Notes: a model not told the origin generated them from the sequence alone. A stretch of 64,000 nucleotides of DNA from Pyrocephalus nanus (GCA_038380795.1 CM076260.1:76793843-76857842), one strand, 5' to 3'; counted from the stretch's first letter, positions 12,094-24,926 are shown. Numbers and translations: made by a program.

Positions 12094-12206
12094 GTTGAGC
12101 ATCCTCAGCGGTCCAAAAAAGCAGTGTGGCATAAGCTGTTGTCTAAACAGAGGAAAAGAGCAGTAGTTGCCTGCTTTAGAATGGCACCCCTGTATAATCT
12201 GCCAAG
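12094..12206 (+). CDS. RYR2: RYR2 exon (about human exon 76), calmodulin-binding helix
   Basis: 37 codons plus two bases, [20 protein letters not shown] through [18 protein letters not shown]. The stretch from KKAVWHK to VVACF (12115-12177) is the conserved calmodulin-binding segment of RyRs, about residues 3583-3603 in RyR2, where Ca2+-calmodulin inhibits the channel. The basic-hydrophobic helix is intact and I see no bird substitution in it. It ends inside the Arg codon before GTAAGA. Confidence 0.98.
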
Positions 12207-13806
12207 GTAAGACCTATACTGTTCTTTCACAAATGCACTAATGTTCATACTGTGCTATTTGGCAAGATCAAAAGGAAAAAAAATCTAAACCAGTAATTCA
12301 TAAACTGGGTGGTAATATAGTTTGTGTATTACTCAGTTTTATTAGATATAATTATTTCCTTCTGTCTTCTGAAAAGAATAACAAAAAATATAATTTTAAA
12401 TTTCTGATTCTCTCCTTCTGATGTTATTTCAGCTGTTCCTCCTAGTATGTTTTCTCCTCTGAAAAACAGATACCTTTCGTAGGAGATAAATGCAGAAACC
12501 AACATGTTGGTGTCACTGTAATATCATCTTGGGAGACAAATTTCTTCTCGAGTCATAGTATAGTTCAGGAAGTACAGAGTTAACTTCATTATTAGATGCT
12601 AGATGTTCCATATGCAGGAAATAAATGGACACTTTTTATTTGAAAACTTGTTTGTTTATTGATTGTACACTTTTGGGAAGGGCATTTTATTAGACAAAAA
12701 TTACTCTAGGCATTTCACACATTTTCCTGTGGTTCTTTTTCCTCTTCTTTCTTGTTCAATAGAGAATGGGATGTCTAGTCAAGAAAGTTTCAGAATCCTG
12801 AGATTCTGGAAGGAATATACATTCAGAAAAAGTAGAGACTTTTTCTTTCAGTACAATTTCTAAGAATAATTTTCAGAATACTTTTATCTGATCTTTTCAA
12901 TATAATAGAGTTCTATTTTTTTTTCCAAAACTATGCATATTGTTGTCATTACCACAGTTAGTAGGATGAATCTTTAAGTCTGTCCCTGGAGGAACTAGGG
13001 CATGAGAATCATACTACCATAAAATGAAGCTGCCATGACAGTTGAGAATAGAACAAAGATAAATCCATCTGTAGCTGTTGTTACTTTAACAAGTAGGTCA
13101 CCTGCAAATACCTAGCATTCCTCTATATTTTAATTATACTTCTTCCTTCTCAGTATATGGGACTGGGATTTGTATAAAAAAATTTAGAGGACTAATAAAA
13201 TTCCTCATGGGGAATTGGTTGTCAGACATTCCATTTTGCATTGAGTCCTCAAGAAACAAATAAACAACCAAAAGACCTATCAGTGGCTTACCCTCTCTTG
13301 CCTGGTAGCCTCATCATCGACTTAATTTCGTGGGGTTTGGAAAAAAATTGTTTTTTTCTTTTAGATAGTCAAGTGTAATGCTGAACATTAAAAAATGCAA
13401 TTATTTGAGCACAATCCAAAGTTATCTTTTGCTGTTATCCTAATATTTAAATTAAAATAATATGAATAATAAAATAACAAAATAATGTTAGAAATAAAAA
13501 CCACTAATGTGGCAATTTTAATTTATTTATTTATTATGTTTAAATTTATTTAAAATTCTATTTATTATCTGTTCCTAAGTCATTATGTCTGCATGTTAGT
13601 ATCAGTTTTACAAGTTAATGGCGCAAGTTTTAAATGGAACTTTTTAATGTAAACTTATTCTTTGAAACGGATGACCATAGAAATTTTGTTTTGCTTTTAA
13701 ATTAGAGTTTTAATGATTGGACAGTATTTCAAGCTAAATGAAACTCATATTGACCAAATCTTCTCTTTACAAGTTCACAGCTTTTGTTTTGAATGTCCCT
13801 TTCTAG
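12207..13806 (+). other. Intron 76-77 (1.6 kb)
   Basis: AT-rich, with a very A/T-dense part around 13430-13560. Nothing else recognised. Confidence 0.8.
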
Positions 13807-13903
13807 GCACCGAGCCGTCAACCTCTTTCTTCAAGGCTATGATAAATCTTGGATTGAAACAGAAGAACACTATTTTGAAGACAAACTGATAGAAGACTTA
13901 GCA
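13807..13903 (+). CDS. RYR2: RYR2 exon (about human exon 77)
   Basis: One base finishes the split Arg codon, then 32 codons run from HRAVNLFLQGYDKSWIETEE to FEDKLIEDLA. This follows the calmodulin-binding helix and starts the linker into the core solenoid. Asp replaces the Glu I recall in mammals (GYDKSW). It ends in phase 0 before GTACGT. Confidence 0.97.
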
Positions 13904-16900
13904 GTACGTCTGGGTGCGAAGGGTCGTAGGAATGTATTAGCATTCATCTTGTATAGTAATACTTATGTCTGTGAGGTACCCAAGGCATCATCTGGGTGAT
14001 CTCTGTCCAAAGGGACAAGCTATAACCAAGTCACTCTGATAAGTTTTAAAAATTACAAGTGATGGAAATTCTGAAATCCCCTCAGGCAGCCTGCTTCAGG
14101 GCTTCAAACACCATTTATAAATCTTTAATCTAAATTACATATCGGTTGCTGTAATTCCCCTATCTCTTATCTTCTGACCTGTGGAGAAGGGGAACAGCCT
14201 ATTCCCTCCTCTTTTGCAGCTTTGTGTATTTAAGGACTTCATGATCCACATTAAAGCCATTAAAGTCAAAAGGTTAGAATATGAAACTAGAGGAATTCTG
14301 GTCTTAGATTAATCAGTTCCTCAGAAGCAGACAGTCTGCATCTTCTGCACAGAAGAGCCATGTCTTTAGCCTGGTAAATCCCTACAGTGTTTTTCAGTTA
14401 AGTCTTGTTCCCCAGTCCTTACGATTGCTTCTCTGAAAAGTAGTTTTTTCACAGGTTGGGCAAGAACTAGTACTAGGAACTGATTCAGCCCCTGAGAGGC
14501 CCAACAGAACACAGTTTGAAACCAGTCTTTTTATTGTGAGAAGTGCCTGCTCTCTGCAATAGAGAGAAGAAAGAAGCTCACTGGAAAATTGCTGTTAGAA
14601 AAAAAAAATAATTTGCTTTTACTGTTTGAACCTTATGCTTAAAACTAGCTACCCAGGTTGTGAAGAATTTTGAAAATATTTCAAAATATTTCATGTATCC
14701 TATCACATTGCAAGTATTTTGAATAACGCAGATTCATTGTCAAAATAATTAGGTTTTAGCAGTTGGGAGCATGAGTGTTCAGATATGGAATGTGGAACAA
14801 CATAGTTCTTTTCATGTGTACATGTATGTGCAAGTATGTACATGTAAAGAAATAACCTAGCATAATCATTTAGTTACAGTCACACAAAGGATTGTCTCCT
14901 TACCTCCTCTATGAAAATATATATTTGCTAAGTTTATGAAGAACTCCTTTCTAGCAGATGGCTTGAGTGGAAAACTGTCTCAGGGAAGGCAGAAATGGAC
15001 TGGACTGGCTTCTCTATCATCCTTTAGTAAAAGACTACATGCACTCCCTTGTAATTCCTCAAAGATACAGATAAGTGTGTCTCCATCACTCTCTTAAGGA
15101 GAGATGAATTACATCTTTCATTGAAAAGGGCAAAAAACCCCTGTCTTTTAAATAAATTTCTATCCCATTCTTGCTGCATTAGAGCACTCACCTGGAGGGT
15201 GAGAGTTTGAGGTTCTATTGTTCAGCTCTGTGGAGCTGACCCAGAATTCTTAGTGGATTTGAAAGATGTGATTGTGTTACTGGTGAAGGTTCCTCTTAGA
15301 GAAACTGTCCCTAGTGTAGCAAGGAATTAAAAATTTGTTGGACTGTCAAGATGAAATCACAGACCAGGCTGTGGTGACAGAAGTTATCAGCCCCTGGAAG
15401 GGCTGAAAGGAGGAGCCTTGTGTTTTCTGATATGTGCTTGAAGGATTGTCTAAAGTTTCTGAACTGTTTACATATTAGATAGAAAACTGGATCAGTCCAG
15501 AACCCAGAAACTATAGCAAAGACTTCCTGTCCTTCAACTCTGTAGTTAATAAACTGCAGTTGTCAATGCCATAGTGAGTTCTTTCTCAATACTGAGAATC
15601 TTAAATATTCTTTTCTGCTATAAAAATAATAATTTAAAGGGAGAAATACTATCAAAGCTACCTCATTCCTGACTTTGCCAGATCTCAGCAGTTTATAGGC
15701 TTGTGGTAAGAGCTTTTTCTGGGATATGGAAGTTGAGCATTTCCACTCCCTAAAAGCAGAGAACTAGACTTTAAACTTGCAGTTTTGCTCCATGAATCTT
15801 CTGTCCTTAAGTCTGTTACACAAAAGTGGCACTGCTTCCTCCCCTTAAGATATTAAAAGAAAGTAGTGTACACTTCTACTCTTTTTGAGGAACTTAATTC
15901 TGCTAATTCTTAGTTCTGATTCAACAAATCAAGCCTCTAAGGGAACTGGACTGTAAATGTTTGATGCTTCTGCTTTAATAAATGGTTTATATAAAAACTT
16001 AAGATTATTTGATATAACTGTTGATTAGTTTTATTGGTAGACATTAATGGACATAACAACTTATAAGAAAGATATGTTTAATGGCCGTTTAAAAAAAGAG
16101 ATTTTATAAAATTAAATGTTTTAACCCTTCATTTTTTTACCCTCTTATGTTACATTCAGTTAAAGATTTTTATTTTACAATTAGATAACTATAGGGCAAA
16201 TGTCTCAAAACGCTGAAAATTAAGAATATTTGTTTCCCAGAAATGTCAGAAAATCATTTGATTCTAGTGTTCCTGCTGTGCTTAATAATGAGTTTTACTT
16301 AACTCAGTCATTGGTGAATTTGATCTTCCATTTAATTTTAGTAAACCTATGAAAACTAGTAGCACATTAACACAACTTCTGACCTTTTACTTCATCACTT
16401 TTTATAGCATTAGACAGATATTCTGGTTGATAATATTATGAAGTATAGAATACTGCCAGTTAATTAAAGAGAAAGGTCAGGATTCCAAATGAGATTGAAA
16501 TAAAGTGCAGGGGAAGACATCCATGAATGTTCTGATGCTGTTATTGATACTGTAAATATTTTCACATACTGCAGAATGTAAGATGAGCCTTATATGGCCA
16601 TCATAAAGTAGCATGTGAAAAAATCATTGTGCATAGATGTCAACTAAAGTGAATTCTCAGCTTCAGCAACTCATGTTTGGTCCAGCTGAGTGGAAAAAGA
16701 TGGACTTCACAGGCACATAGAAAGTGAATTACACATAGAGATCTATAAGCATTCCCATAGGAATCTATTTGTCATGCAAAATTTATTTTCTCAATAAGCG
16801 AAAAATCCATTTTTCTTATATCTCTTATATGACCAACCCATCCTTATTGCTTAACAGATAACATTTAACAATATAATAATGTATTACTTGTGCTGTCTTA

Positions 16901-17856
16901 TCGTAATTTTTTTTATCTGTACTTTAGTATATACTGCTAGGTGAAAACAAGGAGGAAGAGCGGGCATAGTTTATGCAACCAATTTTCTTTGAGCTACCAG
17001 ATTCTTTGTAGAAAAAAAAGTCTGGACAAAGCACTTTTGTTACTAACTTGATACGCAAAACTTACTTTCTGAAATGCCTTTTGACAAAAGATGAGAAGTC
17101 AGAGGGCAGATTTCTATAGATTCTTTTCAAAACACTGCTTTGATTGCTGAGATTATAATATTTAGGACTACATTTTTATTTTAAAATAAACTACCCAGAG
17201 CTATCTAAACCTGAGAGCAAAATAACCTCATGAAAAAACCCCCAACCTCTTTATGTCTTATATCTTATTTATTGAATGATATATAACATTTTTTGAACGT
17301 TACTGTTTTGTCATCTCCTAAAATTCTATACCCTGCCAACATTACTGCTGTTGGTAGATATGGCTCCTTCTTTCTAAAACAATTGATGAGCCTCAGGTTT
17401 GGATTTCTTCTCCCTTGAAGTCTCTCTGAGTTCCTCAGTGAACATTATATCTGGCATAAGACTTGAAACTGAAGATTCTCTTTTATAGCTGATGAAGCTG
17501 GTTAACACAGCAAGCAACAAATGATATTATAGCAAATGATCATATCTGGTTACCACTAGTTTTGGATAACAGAGTAAAAGATTGAAGTTATTTTCAGAAT
17601 CTAGGGAAAAGGGTTAATTTTTATGAGGAGACAAAATCCAAAGCTTTGCAAATGGTATCATCTCTGTGAGTCTTCGTGTTGTAAACAGTCAGGGTTCAGT
17701 GTTTTCATACCTTGCTTGGAACTTGCTTCTTCCCGACTGTCCAAATCAAAATTACATATGTTAGTAGTTAATGTTAAGTAAATTGCACAGAGAAAAACGT
17801 TTTTTACTATAGATAATTGAATATATTTTTAAAATCTTTTTTTTTTTTCTCTAAAG
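13904..17856 (+). other. Intron 77-78 (4.0 kb)
   Basis: Phase-0 intron, less AT-rich than its neighbours around 13980-15500. Holds a probable tRNA-derived SINE fragment (15175-15240) and one splice-like 24-nt segment (15682-15705). No gene recognised. Confidence 0.75.
15175..15240 (+). mobile_element. Probable tRNA-derived SINE fragment (sauropsid MIR/CORE-like)
   Basis: TTAGAGCACTCACCTGG resembles a tRNA D-arm/anticodon region. CTCAC and GTGAG form a 5-bp stem around a 7-base loop CTGGAGG, followed by a degenerate B-box-like GAGGTTCTATTGTTC and CAGCTCTG. The order matches tRNA-derived SINEs common in turtles and other sauropsids, as I recall them. It is too degenerate to be a tRNA gene. Confidence 0.4.
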
Positions 17857-17960
17857 AAACCTGGGGAGGAACCACCAGAAGAAGATGAAAGCCTTAAAAG
17901 AGTTGATCCTTTACATCAACTTATTCTGCTATTCAGTCGAACAGCCTTAACTGAAAAATG
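17857..17960 (+). CDS. RYR2: RYR2 exon (about human exon 78)
   Basis: 34 codons plus two bases, [20 protein letters not shown] through [14 protein letters not shown] and the start of Cys. The Glu/Pro-rich beginning is the variable linker between the calmodulin-binding region and the core solenoid, and [19 protein letters not shown] is the conserved first helix of that solenoid. A long T-rich tract precedes CTAAAG. The donor is GTAGGG. Confidence 0.97.
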
Positions 17961-18516
17961 GTAGGGATGGTGTGAGAGACTGCAGAGCGTATGCAGATTT
18001 TCAGATTACTCCTGTATTTGAAGTTGTATATGTCTCTTTTCAAGTGAGATTGCATAGGCTAGGCCAAAACGTGTGCATATGAACATATGGTGAGTTTGAG
18101 TTACACTCAGACCTCTTTAACTTGTGGCATGTAAAGAGATTTTAACATGACTTTTTCATAGTTATGAATGCTGTATTCAGGACTTACTACACCTCTGTCT
18201 TATGTATATGTTCCCTATTGACAGTTATATTCTAAATGTGAAATAAAAGTATATTTTAGGAATAATTGAAAAATTAACTGTGTTAATTTCACTGGAAGGT
18301 GTTTATGAATTTCTGAGTACTTTGTTTATAGCTGGCTATACTTTTCTATTTGTATTAGTTAATCAAGTCTTCATTTTCGAAAAATGGTTTTGTAATTAAT
18401 TGTGAGCATAGAAATCCTTTAGAAATATTTGTAAGATGTTTGAAAACATTTTGGCACTTCAGTTCTACAATAATGAATCCAATCTTCATTTTCCCTTTCC
18501 TCTCTCTATTAACCAG
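17961..18516 (+). other. Intron 78-79
   Basis: AT-rich. Nothing recognised. Confidence 0.85.
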
Positions 18517-18568
18517 TAAATTGGAAGAAGATTTCCTGTATATGGCTTATGCTGACATTATGGCAAAG
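18517..18568 (+). CDS. RYR2: RYR2 exon (about human exon 79)
   Basis: The first base completes Cys. Then 17 codons, KLEEDFLYMAYADIMAK, match mammalian RYR2 exactly as I recall it. Core solenoid helix. Ends in phase 0 before GTAACT, 147 bases upstream of the next exon. Confidence 0.97.
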
Positions 18569-18715
18569 GTAACTTGTTTGATATCTTTTGCATATTTTCT
18601 GTTTTAATAAAACTAATGAAGAAGGTCAAGAAAAAATATTTGTAAAATGAAGGAAGGCTTATGCCCTCCTCCCTTGCAGCTTATCAGTAAATGTTTTCTT
18701 TCTTCATGATATCAG

Positions 18716-18769
18716 AGCTGCCATGATGAAGAAGATGATGATGGTGAAGAAGAAGTAAAGAGTTTTGAA
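18716..18769 (+). CDS. RYR2: RYR2 exon (about human exon 80), acidic loop
   Basis: 18 codons in phase 0/0, SCHDEEDDDGEEEVKSFE, an acidic surface loop of the core solenoid typical of RYR2, with 10 Asp/Glu of 18. The acceptor ATGATATCAG has only a modest pyrimidine tract; an upstream CTTATCAG also occurs. The following 7.6-kb intron holds the alternative microexon that inserts after this Glu. Confidence 0.97.
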
Positions 18770-20389
18770 GTAAGATTATATTTGTTTTGTTTTTCTTTTC
18801 ATGTTAGACATTATTTCATAGCTTCCAGCCGACATTTATGTTTCTTGGTTCATGGCTTACTGCAGCTTATTATGCCAGTGAACTGCATGTCACAAGCTGG
18901 ATTGGCAGATATGAGTCACCAGATTAATATTAGTAAAACAAAAACTTACATAGTATCACATAATATAAGATTATATAGAGAGTTATTGAATGGATTTTAC
19001 TTACTTATCTCATTGACTTGAACTTTTTAGTTGTTGAAAATAACTATTATGGCTAGAAAATTATGATGGAAGTCTGATAATAACAGTCTGTGTCTTTTAA
19101 AGTATTGTGCCGTACCTTTAGTTTGGATTGTTAAAATATTGAAATAATAGTGCTTTTTGCAGTAGTTGTTTTCATTCAGTACCAGTAATTCATACAGTAG
19201 TTTTATGTTCACATATGTATTAGTGCTTCTTAATAAAATGGGAGCTTTTATTCATCAGTACTGCTAATCATTTGCTTATGTTGAGAATAGGAGATCTGTA
19301 TTTATTGTTGTTCAGTGTTGAGTTTTTTGTGATCATCACTGTACAAGGATATGCACAAGAGTTTAATACAAGAGTAAGAGATGAGTCCTTGTCATGTGTT
19401 TGCTCTGGGATCTGTCTCTCTTTTTGCATTAATAAAATGAAGTCTTCTGAGGGACACTGGGGGAATTAAAAAAATATTATTTAATATTTAAATTTATTTC
19501 AGCATATTACAATTCTGACAATAAAAGTTGTCTCTTATATCTTTCAAAGTAGTTAATACTTATATTTCATACCTTTACTAAACCACAGAAACATGAAATA
19601 TGTACTTTTCTTATTTCTTAAAAATATTTCTAAATTTTCTGGTTGATTCCATATAAAACTATGCTGTTTTGATTTTTGAGGAATGGTTTGGGTCATGTTT
19701 ACTTTTACTCGTGTTGTTTTGTGCACTTCAGATGTTCTGTATGTTTTCTACATGATGCTGCATGAGATAGCACTGAATTATTTAACTACATATTCCCTAT
19801 TTGACTGTATACAGAAATCAGAAAGAATAACAGTACAAAATTCTTTTCAGTCACTCAAAAGTCCAGTTGAGTTACAACTAATACACCCAATATACAAACT
19901 TTTGTTTCTTGGCAAATATCGAAGTATGAATCCAAATTTCAGTGGGTTTTTTTTTTTTTTTCCCCTGGAAATGCAATGTGTGACGTATCATTGACTAAAC
20001 AAAGAATATTCACTTCTGTAAACTACTTTCAGTTAGCCCACATGTGCTTGTTAGGTGTCGAAAGTCTTGTGCTTATAAATGTGAAAATCAATAAATAGGA
20101 AATAATTGAAATAACTGAAAAAAATTATCAGTAAGGAATTTATTAGTGCTTCTTATCTAAATTTTAATGGATTCTTTGTTCAACACTCAACTTTTTCTTT
20201 TGAGAGAAGATCCTATTCATTCGTTTCTCATTAATATTTTTCTATAGCTGTGAAACCTATGTTTGAATAATGTGTTTATATGTTCAAAAGGCAATTTTGT
20301 GTATGTATTTGGTCAGTCACCTGCAGAAAAAAATTTTGGACTTCTTTTTCTTATTACTATTTCGCTTCTTGTCCTTGCCCTTCCTAAAG
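18770..20389 (+). other. Intron part before the 24-nt microexon
   Basis: AT-rich, with scattered T runs (such as about 19948-19961) and no repeat family or exon recognised. The open stretch 19683-19994 has no coding character. Confidence 0.75.
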
Positions 20390-20413
20390 GTGACAGGATC
20401 ACAACGCAGCAAG
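20390..20413 (+). CDS. RYR2: RYR2 24-nt alternative microexon (VTGSQRSK)
   Basis: Eight codons, VTGSQRSK, between a pyrimidine-rich tract ending CCTAAAG and the donor GTAAAA, in phase 0/0. Inclusion gives VKSFE-VTGSQRSK-EKEMEK, about residue 3715. An identical 8-residue insert is a described mammalian RyR2 splice variant (George and colleagues, from memory), linked to altered localisation and Ca2+ signalling. It resembles a basic/phosphorylatable patch (SQRSK). The exact protein-level match in a bird intron implies selection. The weak donor and the A-rich stretch after it fit regulated inclusion. Confidence 0.9.
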
Positions 20414-21842
20414 GTAAAACAAAAAAAAAAAAAATATGTGTGTATTTGTCTGGGTCTAATTTTGTGATTTTTTCAGGCCCAACATCTTGGATAAGTTCTA
20501 CTAAAGGGTCTTGAAAATGTTTTTAATATTTCAGTTCCAGCATGACATCTCTACCAAACCCTTCTTGTGCACAAACTCTTTAAAGACTCCAAGAATTATT
20601 TATGCAGAATATGTCATGTAAAATAGTGTTACTGTTTTGGGGAAAACAGAGTGTCATTTGGCTTGTTCGTATTGTTTTGCTGCCTTTTGTGCATCAGTTT
20701 TCTTCTTTCTGGTTATAATTTAGTCTGACTGATTGAAACAATCTCTTTGGCTCTTAAGGGAAAGTAGTTGGACTTTTTTTCTGTATCTTAGCAGATAAAC
20801 TTCTAATACAGTGGTCAAATTCTGTTTCCAATATTTGTCATAGAGAGAGCATCAGTCACAGTTCATATCTGATTCAGATCCTTTGGAATTGACTGTCCTT
20901 AGCCTTCATCATGACAGTATTTGATAGAAACTCCTTAGCTACTCATTACCTAAAGTGACTTCCTAGTTGTTCCATGTTTTTTCTAAGAACATAGAGGCAA
21001 TAGCTCTGAAATTTCACAGTATGAATTATTTTATTGGCTCAATTTCTTACACACTCTTTTGTGTCTCATCGCAAAAGTTTTACCATTTGTCTCTACAAGG
21101 TGTTCCATGGCTTATTCAGCAGCCTACTTGCCTACTTTATGCAGTTAAAAGTCTTAGTTCCCATTGTTGACTCAGGCTGCTTGCTGATAGTGCTGCAAGG
21201 TTGATATTCTGAGAGAACGTAGGGTGTATGAGGTCACTAGTTTTTTTTGTTTCTGAGGTGTTTAAATACAGTTATTTGTACTGAGGCTAGACTAAGTAGA
21301 GATGACTTGCTTGAGATTTGGAAAGCACAGATTTAGCTAATGGTAAGACTCAAGCCAGTAACATCAAATTTCATTGCTTATGGGAAGAGAAGATGTATTT
21401 CAGGATCAACTTTACTATATGATCCTTGAAAAATTTGCACAGATCTGTTTTACCTTATACAATAAAGGAATTATCCTGGAAGATGAATGTGCTCATAAGG
21501 ATTCACAAAAAGTTATTTAAAAGATATTAATAGCCACAAACACAAAGTGCATATTACAAAACTTCAAAGGAAATACATAAGCAATCTAACAATATAATTT
21601 ATTTCTTTTTATTCCAATACTGCAGCTGTTCAAGCACTAAGTGTCTGTCACCCTGCTTACCTGGTTACATACACTAAATGTTATATGCTCCACAGAAAAT
21701 TTTCTATCTTCCTGAATGAGAAGTGTGTTAAAAGGGAAAAAAAAAAAACAACACAAAAACAAACACAGCAAGAAACAGTCCTTACTTCTTTCATACATGG
21801 CAGGAAACAGTTGTACAGATATGAAATGATATATCCCAACTC

Positions 21843-21866
21843 TGTGTGTGTGTGTGCATTTGTGTG
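21843..21866 (+). repeat. GT-rich microsatellite
   Basis: CTGTGTGTGTGTGTGCATTTGTGTG, a short interrupted GT tract. It is likely length-variable. Confidence 0.7.
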
Positions 21867-23043
21867 TTTCATTGTGTCTGGAAATCTGTCTTAAAATTCC
21901 ATGTTGAAGGCAGTTCTTTTAATTCAGGCCATGTGTGCATCTGAAAAGAGTGACTGTTCAATTTGTATGCGAATAAAATTCTACCGCTGCTCTAGACTTT
22001 AAAAATATGTGATGTTTAAAGTCTTGAATCTTTTCACAGAGCAGCAGAGACATTTGGGCAACTTTAGAATCTGATAAAAATGCCAAGTGTATTTTATTGA
22101 CAATTTTCATACCCATATCTAAGGCAGTGTAGTCTCATTTTTGTACAGCTAATCTATACTGGTATCACTCTGTGGGCAACAGGGAGGTGACAATAAAAAT
22201 CCACCGTAAAGTTGTCTGTGTCCTACTATGTTCCTGTGTTGTTTACCTGCTGTTATTTGCTTTGAGTTATTATAGTTATCCTTGCCTCTTGCCCTTTGTC
22301 TCTAAGTTATCTTTCTGTCTTATTGAACAGATGGTCAATTAGCTCCCTGTAGAATTGGTGTCTCAGTCCCTTTTGATTCTATCTGGTAGGAAACTATTTC
22401 AAATTGAACCATTTTACTACTGAATGCAGATAGTTTTCTGCATCTGAGCTGCTGACTCTGCTGGTTGCTACGTATTAATATACTGTGTATTAATATGTGT
22501 GGGATGGGAACTCAGACAAAAGAGTTAAAATCCATCTCATATTTTTAAACTCAATTATATTACATTGATTTAAATTGACTCCTCAGAGGAAGAAAAGAAA
22601 TGGGGGAAATAGAGCTTCCTTATGCTATCCTGTTATTAGTAGCAACTTTGTTGATAGACTTCTATATCCACTACTTTTTCTGTCAGAATGATACATTATG
22701 CTATCACTTATCTCAGGCACAGAAATATTTTCAGTTTTACATACAAATAATGCAACCTTTTAAGGCTCTAGCCTTTTGAAGATGTTATTGTTGTCTCTTA
22801 CTGTTGCAAATCCTGAATAAACAGAGTAATCATACACCCCGTATTTACAATAAGCAACTAATGTTGTTAAAGTATTATAGGAATTAAGGTCAGACTCTAT
22901 AATCACTTTATCAATTCTTAGGAATTAAACATTCTAATTAGTATGTAAAAATGTGTTTTTCTTTAGTTTTCCCTACCCGTAATGGAATATATGCAACCTA
23001 ATACATGGTTTTCACTCTAAAACTACAGGATGAGTTATTTATT

Positions 23044-23112
23044 CATAGAATCATAGCATAGTTTGCATTGGAAAGGACCTTTAAAGGTCATCTAGTCCAA
23101 ATCCCCTGTAAT
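23044..23112 (-). mobile_element. CR1 LINE 3'-end fragment, antisense
   Basis: CATAGAATCATAGCATAG, then GGAAAGGACCTTTAAAGGTC and ATCTAGTCCAAATCCCC are the reverse complement of the CR1 3' end, including its octamer-like ATTCTATG tail. It is very short and diverged. Confidence 0.85.
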
Positions 23113-24027
23113 GAGCAGTGATGCTTCAATGATGAAGTCCAAAAGTAGTAATTTAGGGAAAAATCAATTTTCTTTATAGAGCATAAACCAGCATATATTG
23201 AACTTAAAGAATTAAATTTTAAATCAAGATGTATATGAAAATATATGCATAAATATTTTGCATGAGCACTTGATATTTTAATTACACAGGTTTTACTCAT
23301 GCATGCCTGATGCTGAAGTGAACACAAGTTTTGGCAGTGTAAGGCTCGTCTAATAGGATTTGCTCTCTGGACTAAACAGAAGTCTTGAGAAGCATAAAAT
23401 ATGAAGACAATTCAAAGGAGAAGGATTTATCTTCTAACAGTTGAGTTGGAAGTAATTTCTTCTCTTTCCATCTTTTTGTTCATTCTCTTTAACTAAATTT
23501 CATGATTTCATATTAAAAAAAAAAGGACAATGCTCTGTAAGAGTGGGATCTTATGGCAGAGGCAGTCTTTGGCTTGGAGCTTAGTGGTGGCAGCAGACAA
23601 ACCTCTCCATATGTCTTAGCTCCAATGGAGAGTCCAGGTATTATTGTCTGTATGGATTACAAGAAAATGAAGAATTTCAGTAACACACTTGTCAGTTAAA
23701 GCTTCTCTTTGGCTTTATCAAGTTTGTTGCCTAAAAATCCAAACAAAAAATTGTGGTGTTTTCCAATGTATTTTGTCATACAATTGCTTATAATGACTTA
23801 ACCCCTCCCCACCAAAAAAAATAGAATTAAGTAAAAAATTTTGGGGTCTCTGCTCTTAAAGAGTATGTTTCAAAAGTTTCCTTGATTTGGTAGGTTGCTG
23901 GAAAAAGTCTGTGATAGCAGAATGCATGTATATGCATTTCTAAGTAGTCAGCTTTTTCCCATGTGAAGGGAAAACATCTGAGATAAGATAGGCTTGGTCT
24001 TCAATGAGGAGTTTTTTGGTTTTGTGA

Positions 24028-24052
24028 GTTTGTTTGTTTGTTTGTTTGTTTA
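24028..24052 (+). repeat. (TTTG)n tetranucleotide repeat
   Basis: About six TTTG units in AT-rich intron sequence. Confidence 0.85.
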
Positions 24053-24926
24053 ATTCTGGTAAGTTATTTTAAATCTTTCATTTAGAAGTATTTTGCTCTT
24101 GTTGTGATGATTTTGTGAATGACCGAAAACTCAAACCATTGCCTAATTATTTTGGTGGTCTTTTTGACATCAACAGACAAGCAAGTGGATAAAGTGCAAA
24201 AAGCTGAAACTGGTAGTACAGATAACAGTGTAAGCACATCTTAGAGAAATGAGGGTACCTTAATTATTTAGTATACTTTGTAGGCAATGGGTAGCCCACT
24301 TCTTGTAAGTGCTGCCATCACACATACATTTTATATAAATGTATTAACTTTTCATGGAGAAAGCAGCAGTAAAACAGCATGGTCAGGCTGAAGAAGGAAT
24401 CATGGTCTTTGGGCATTATCATCAAAGGAGCAGTTGCTTTTAGAATAAATGCTTGTGGTGTTTCCTTATTGGTGCATTGGTTTGCTTGGTTGGTTTTGGT
24501 TTTCTTCTTTTTTTTTGGTCTGCTTTGTTACTAATTACTGAGACATCTTGATTTCCATGGTAAATGTCACTCCTGTCATTTTAAGTTGTATGGCAATGCC
24601 TCTTTTGACTGTTCTTCTATTGTGCCATTACAAGAAATTAGTCTAGAGATTATGCAGATGCATCCTCACTGTAAGCACACTTATAAACTCATCAGAAAAT
24701 ATCAGATAATGAAGTAGTATAGCTGACATTAGGCTTGTGAATAATAAAATTTCTAGTGAAAGAAAGATGAAAAATTGTTGGGTCTAAAAGTGAAAGTAAC
24801 TAGAAGTAGGAAAGAGTTTTAAGAAAAGAAACACCGATCAGTTTTCAGTGATATCTGAAGCAAATGAAAATATTTTATTGTAGCTATTTTGAAACTGTGA
24901 TGTCATGATTTTGTCATGATGGTGGT

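Noticed and set aside
15175..15240. Functional tRNA gene
   Set aside because: The T-arm and acceptor stem cannot be formed and the A and B boxes are degenerate; a SINE relic fits better.
19683..19994. 103-codon open frame
   Set aside because: Phe/Leu-rich low-complexity translation including a T run; no coding signature.
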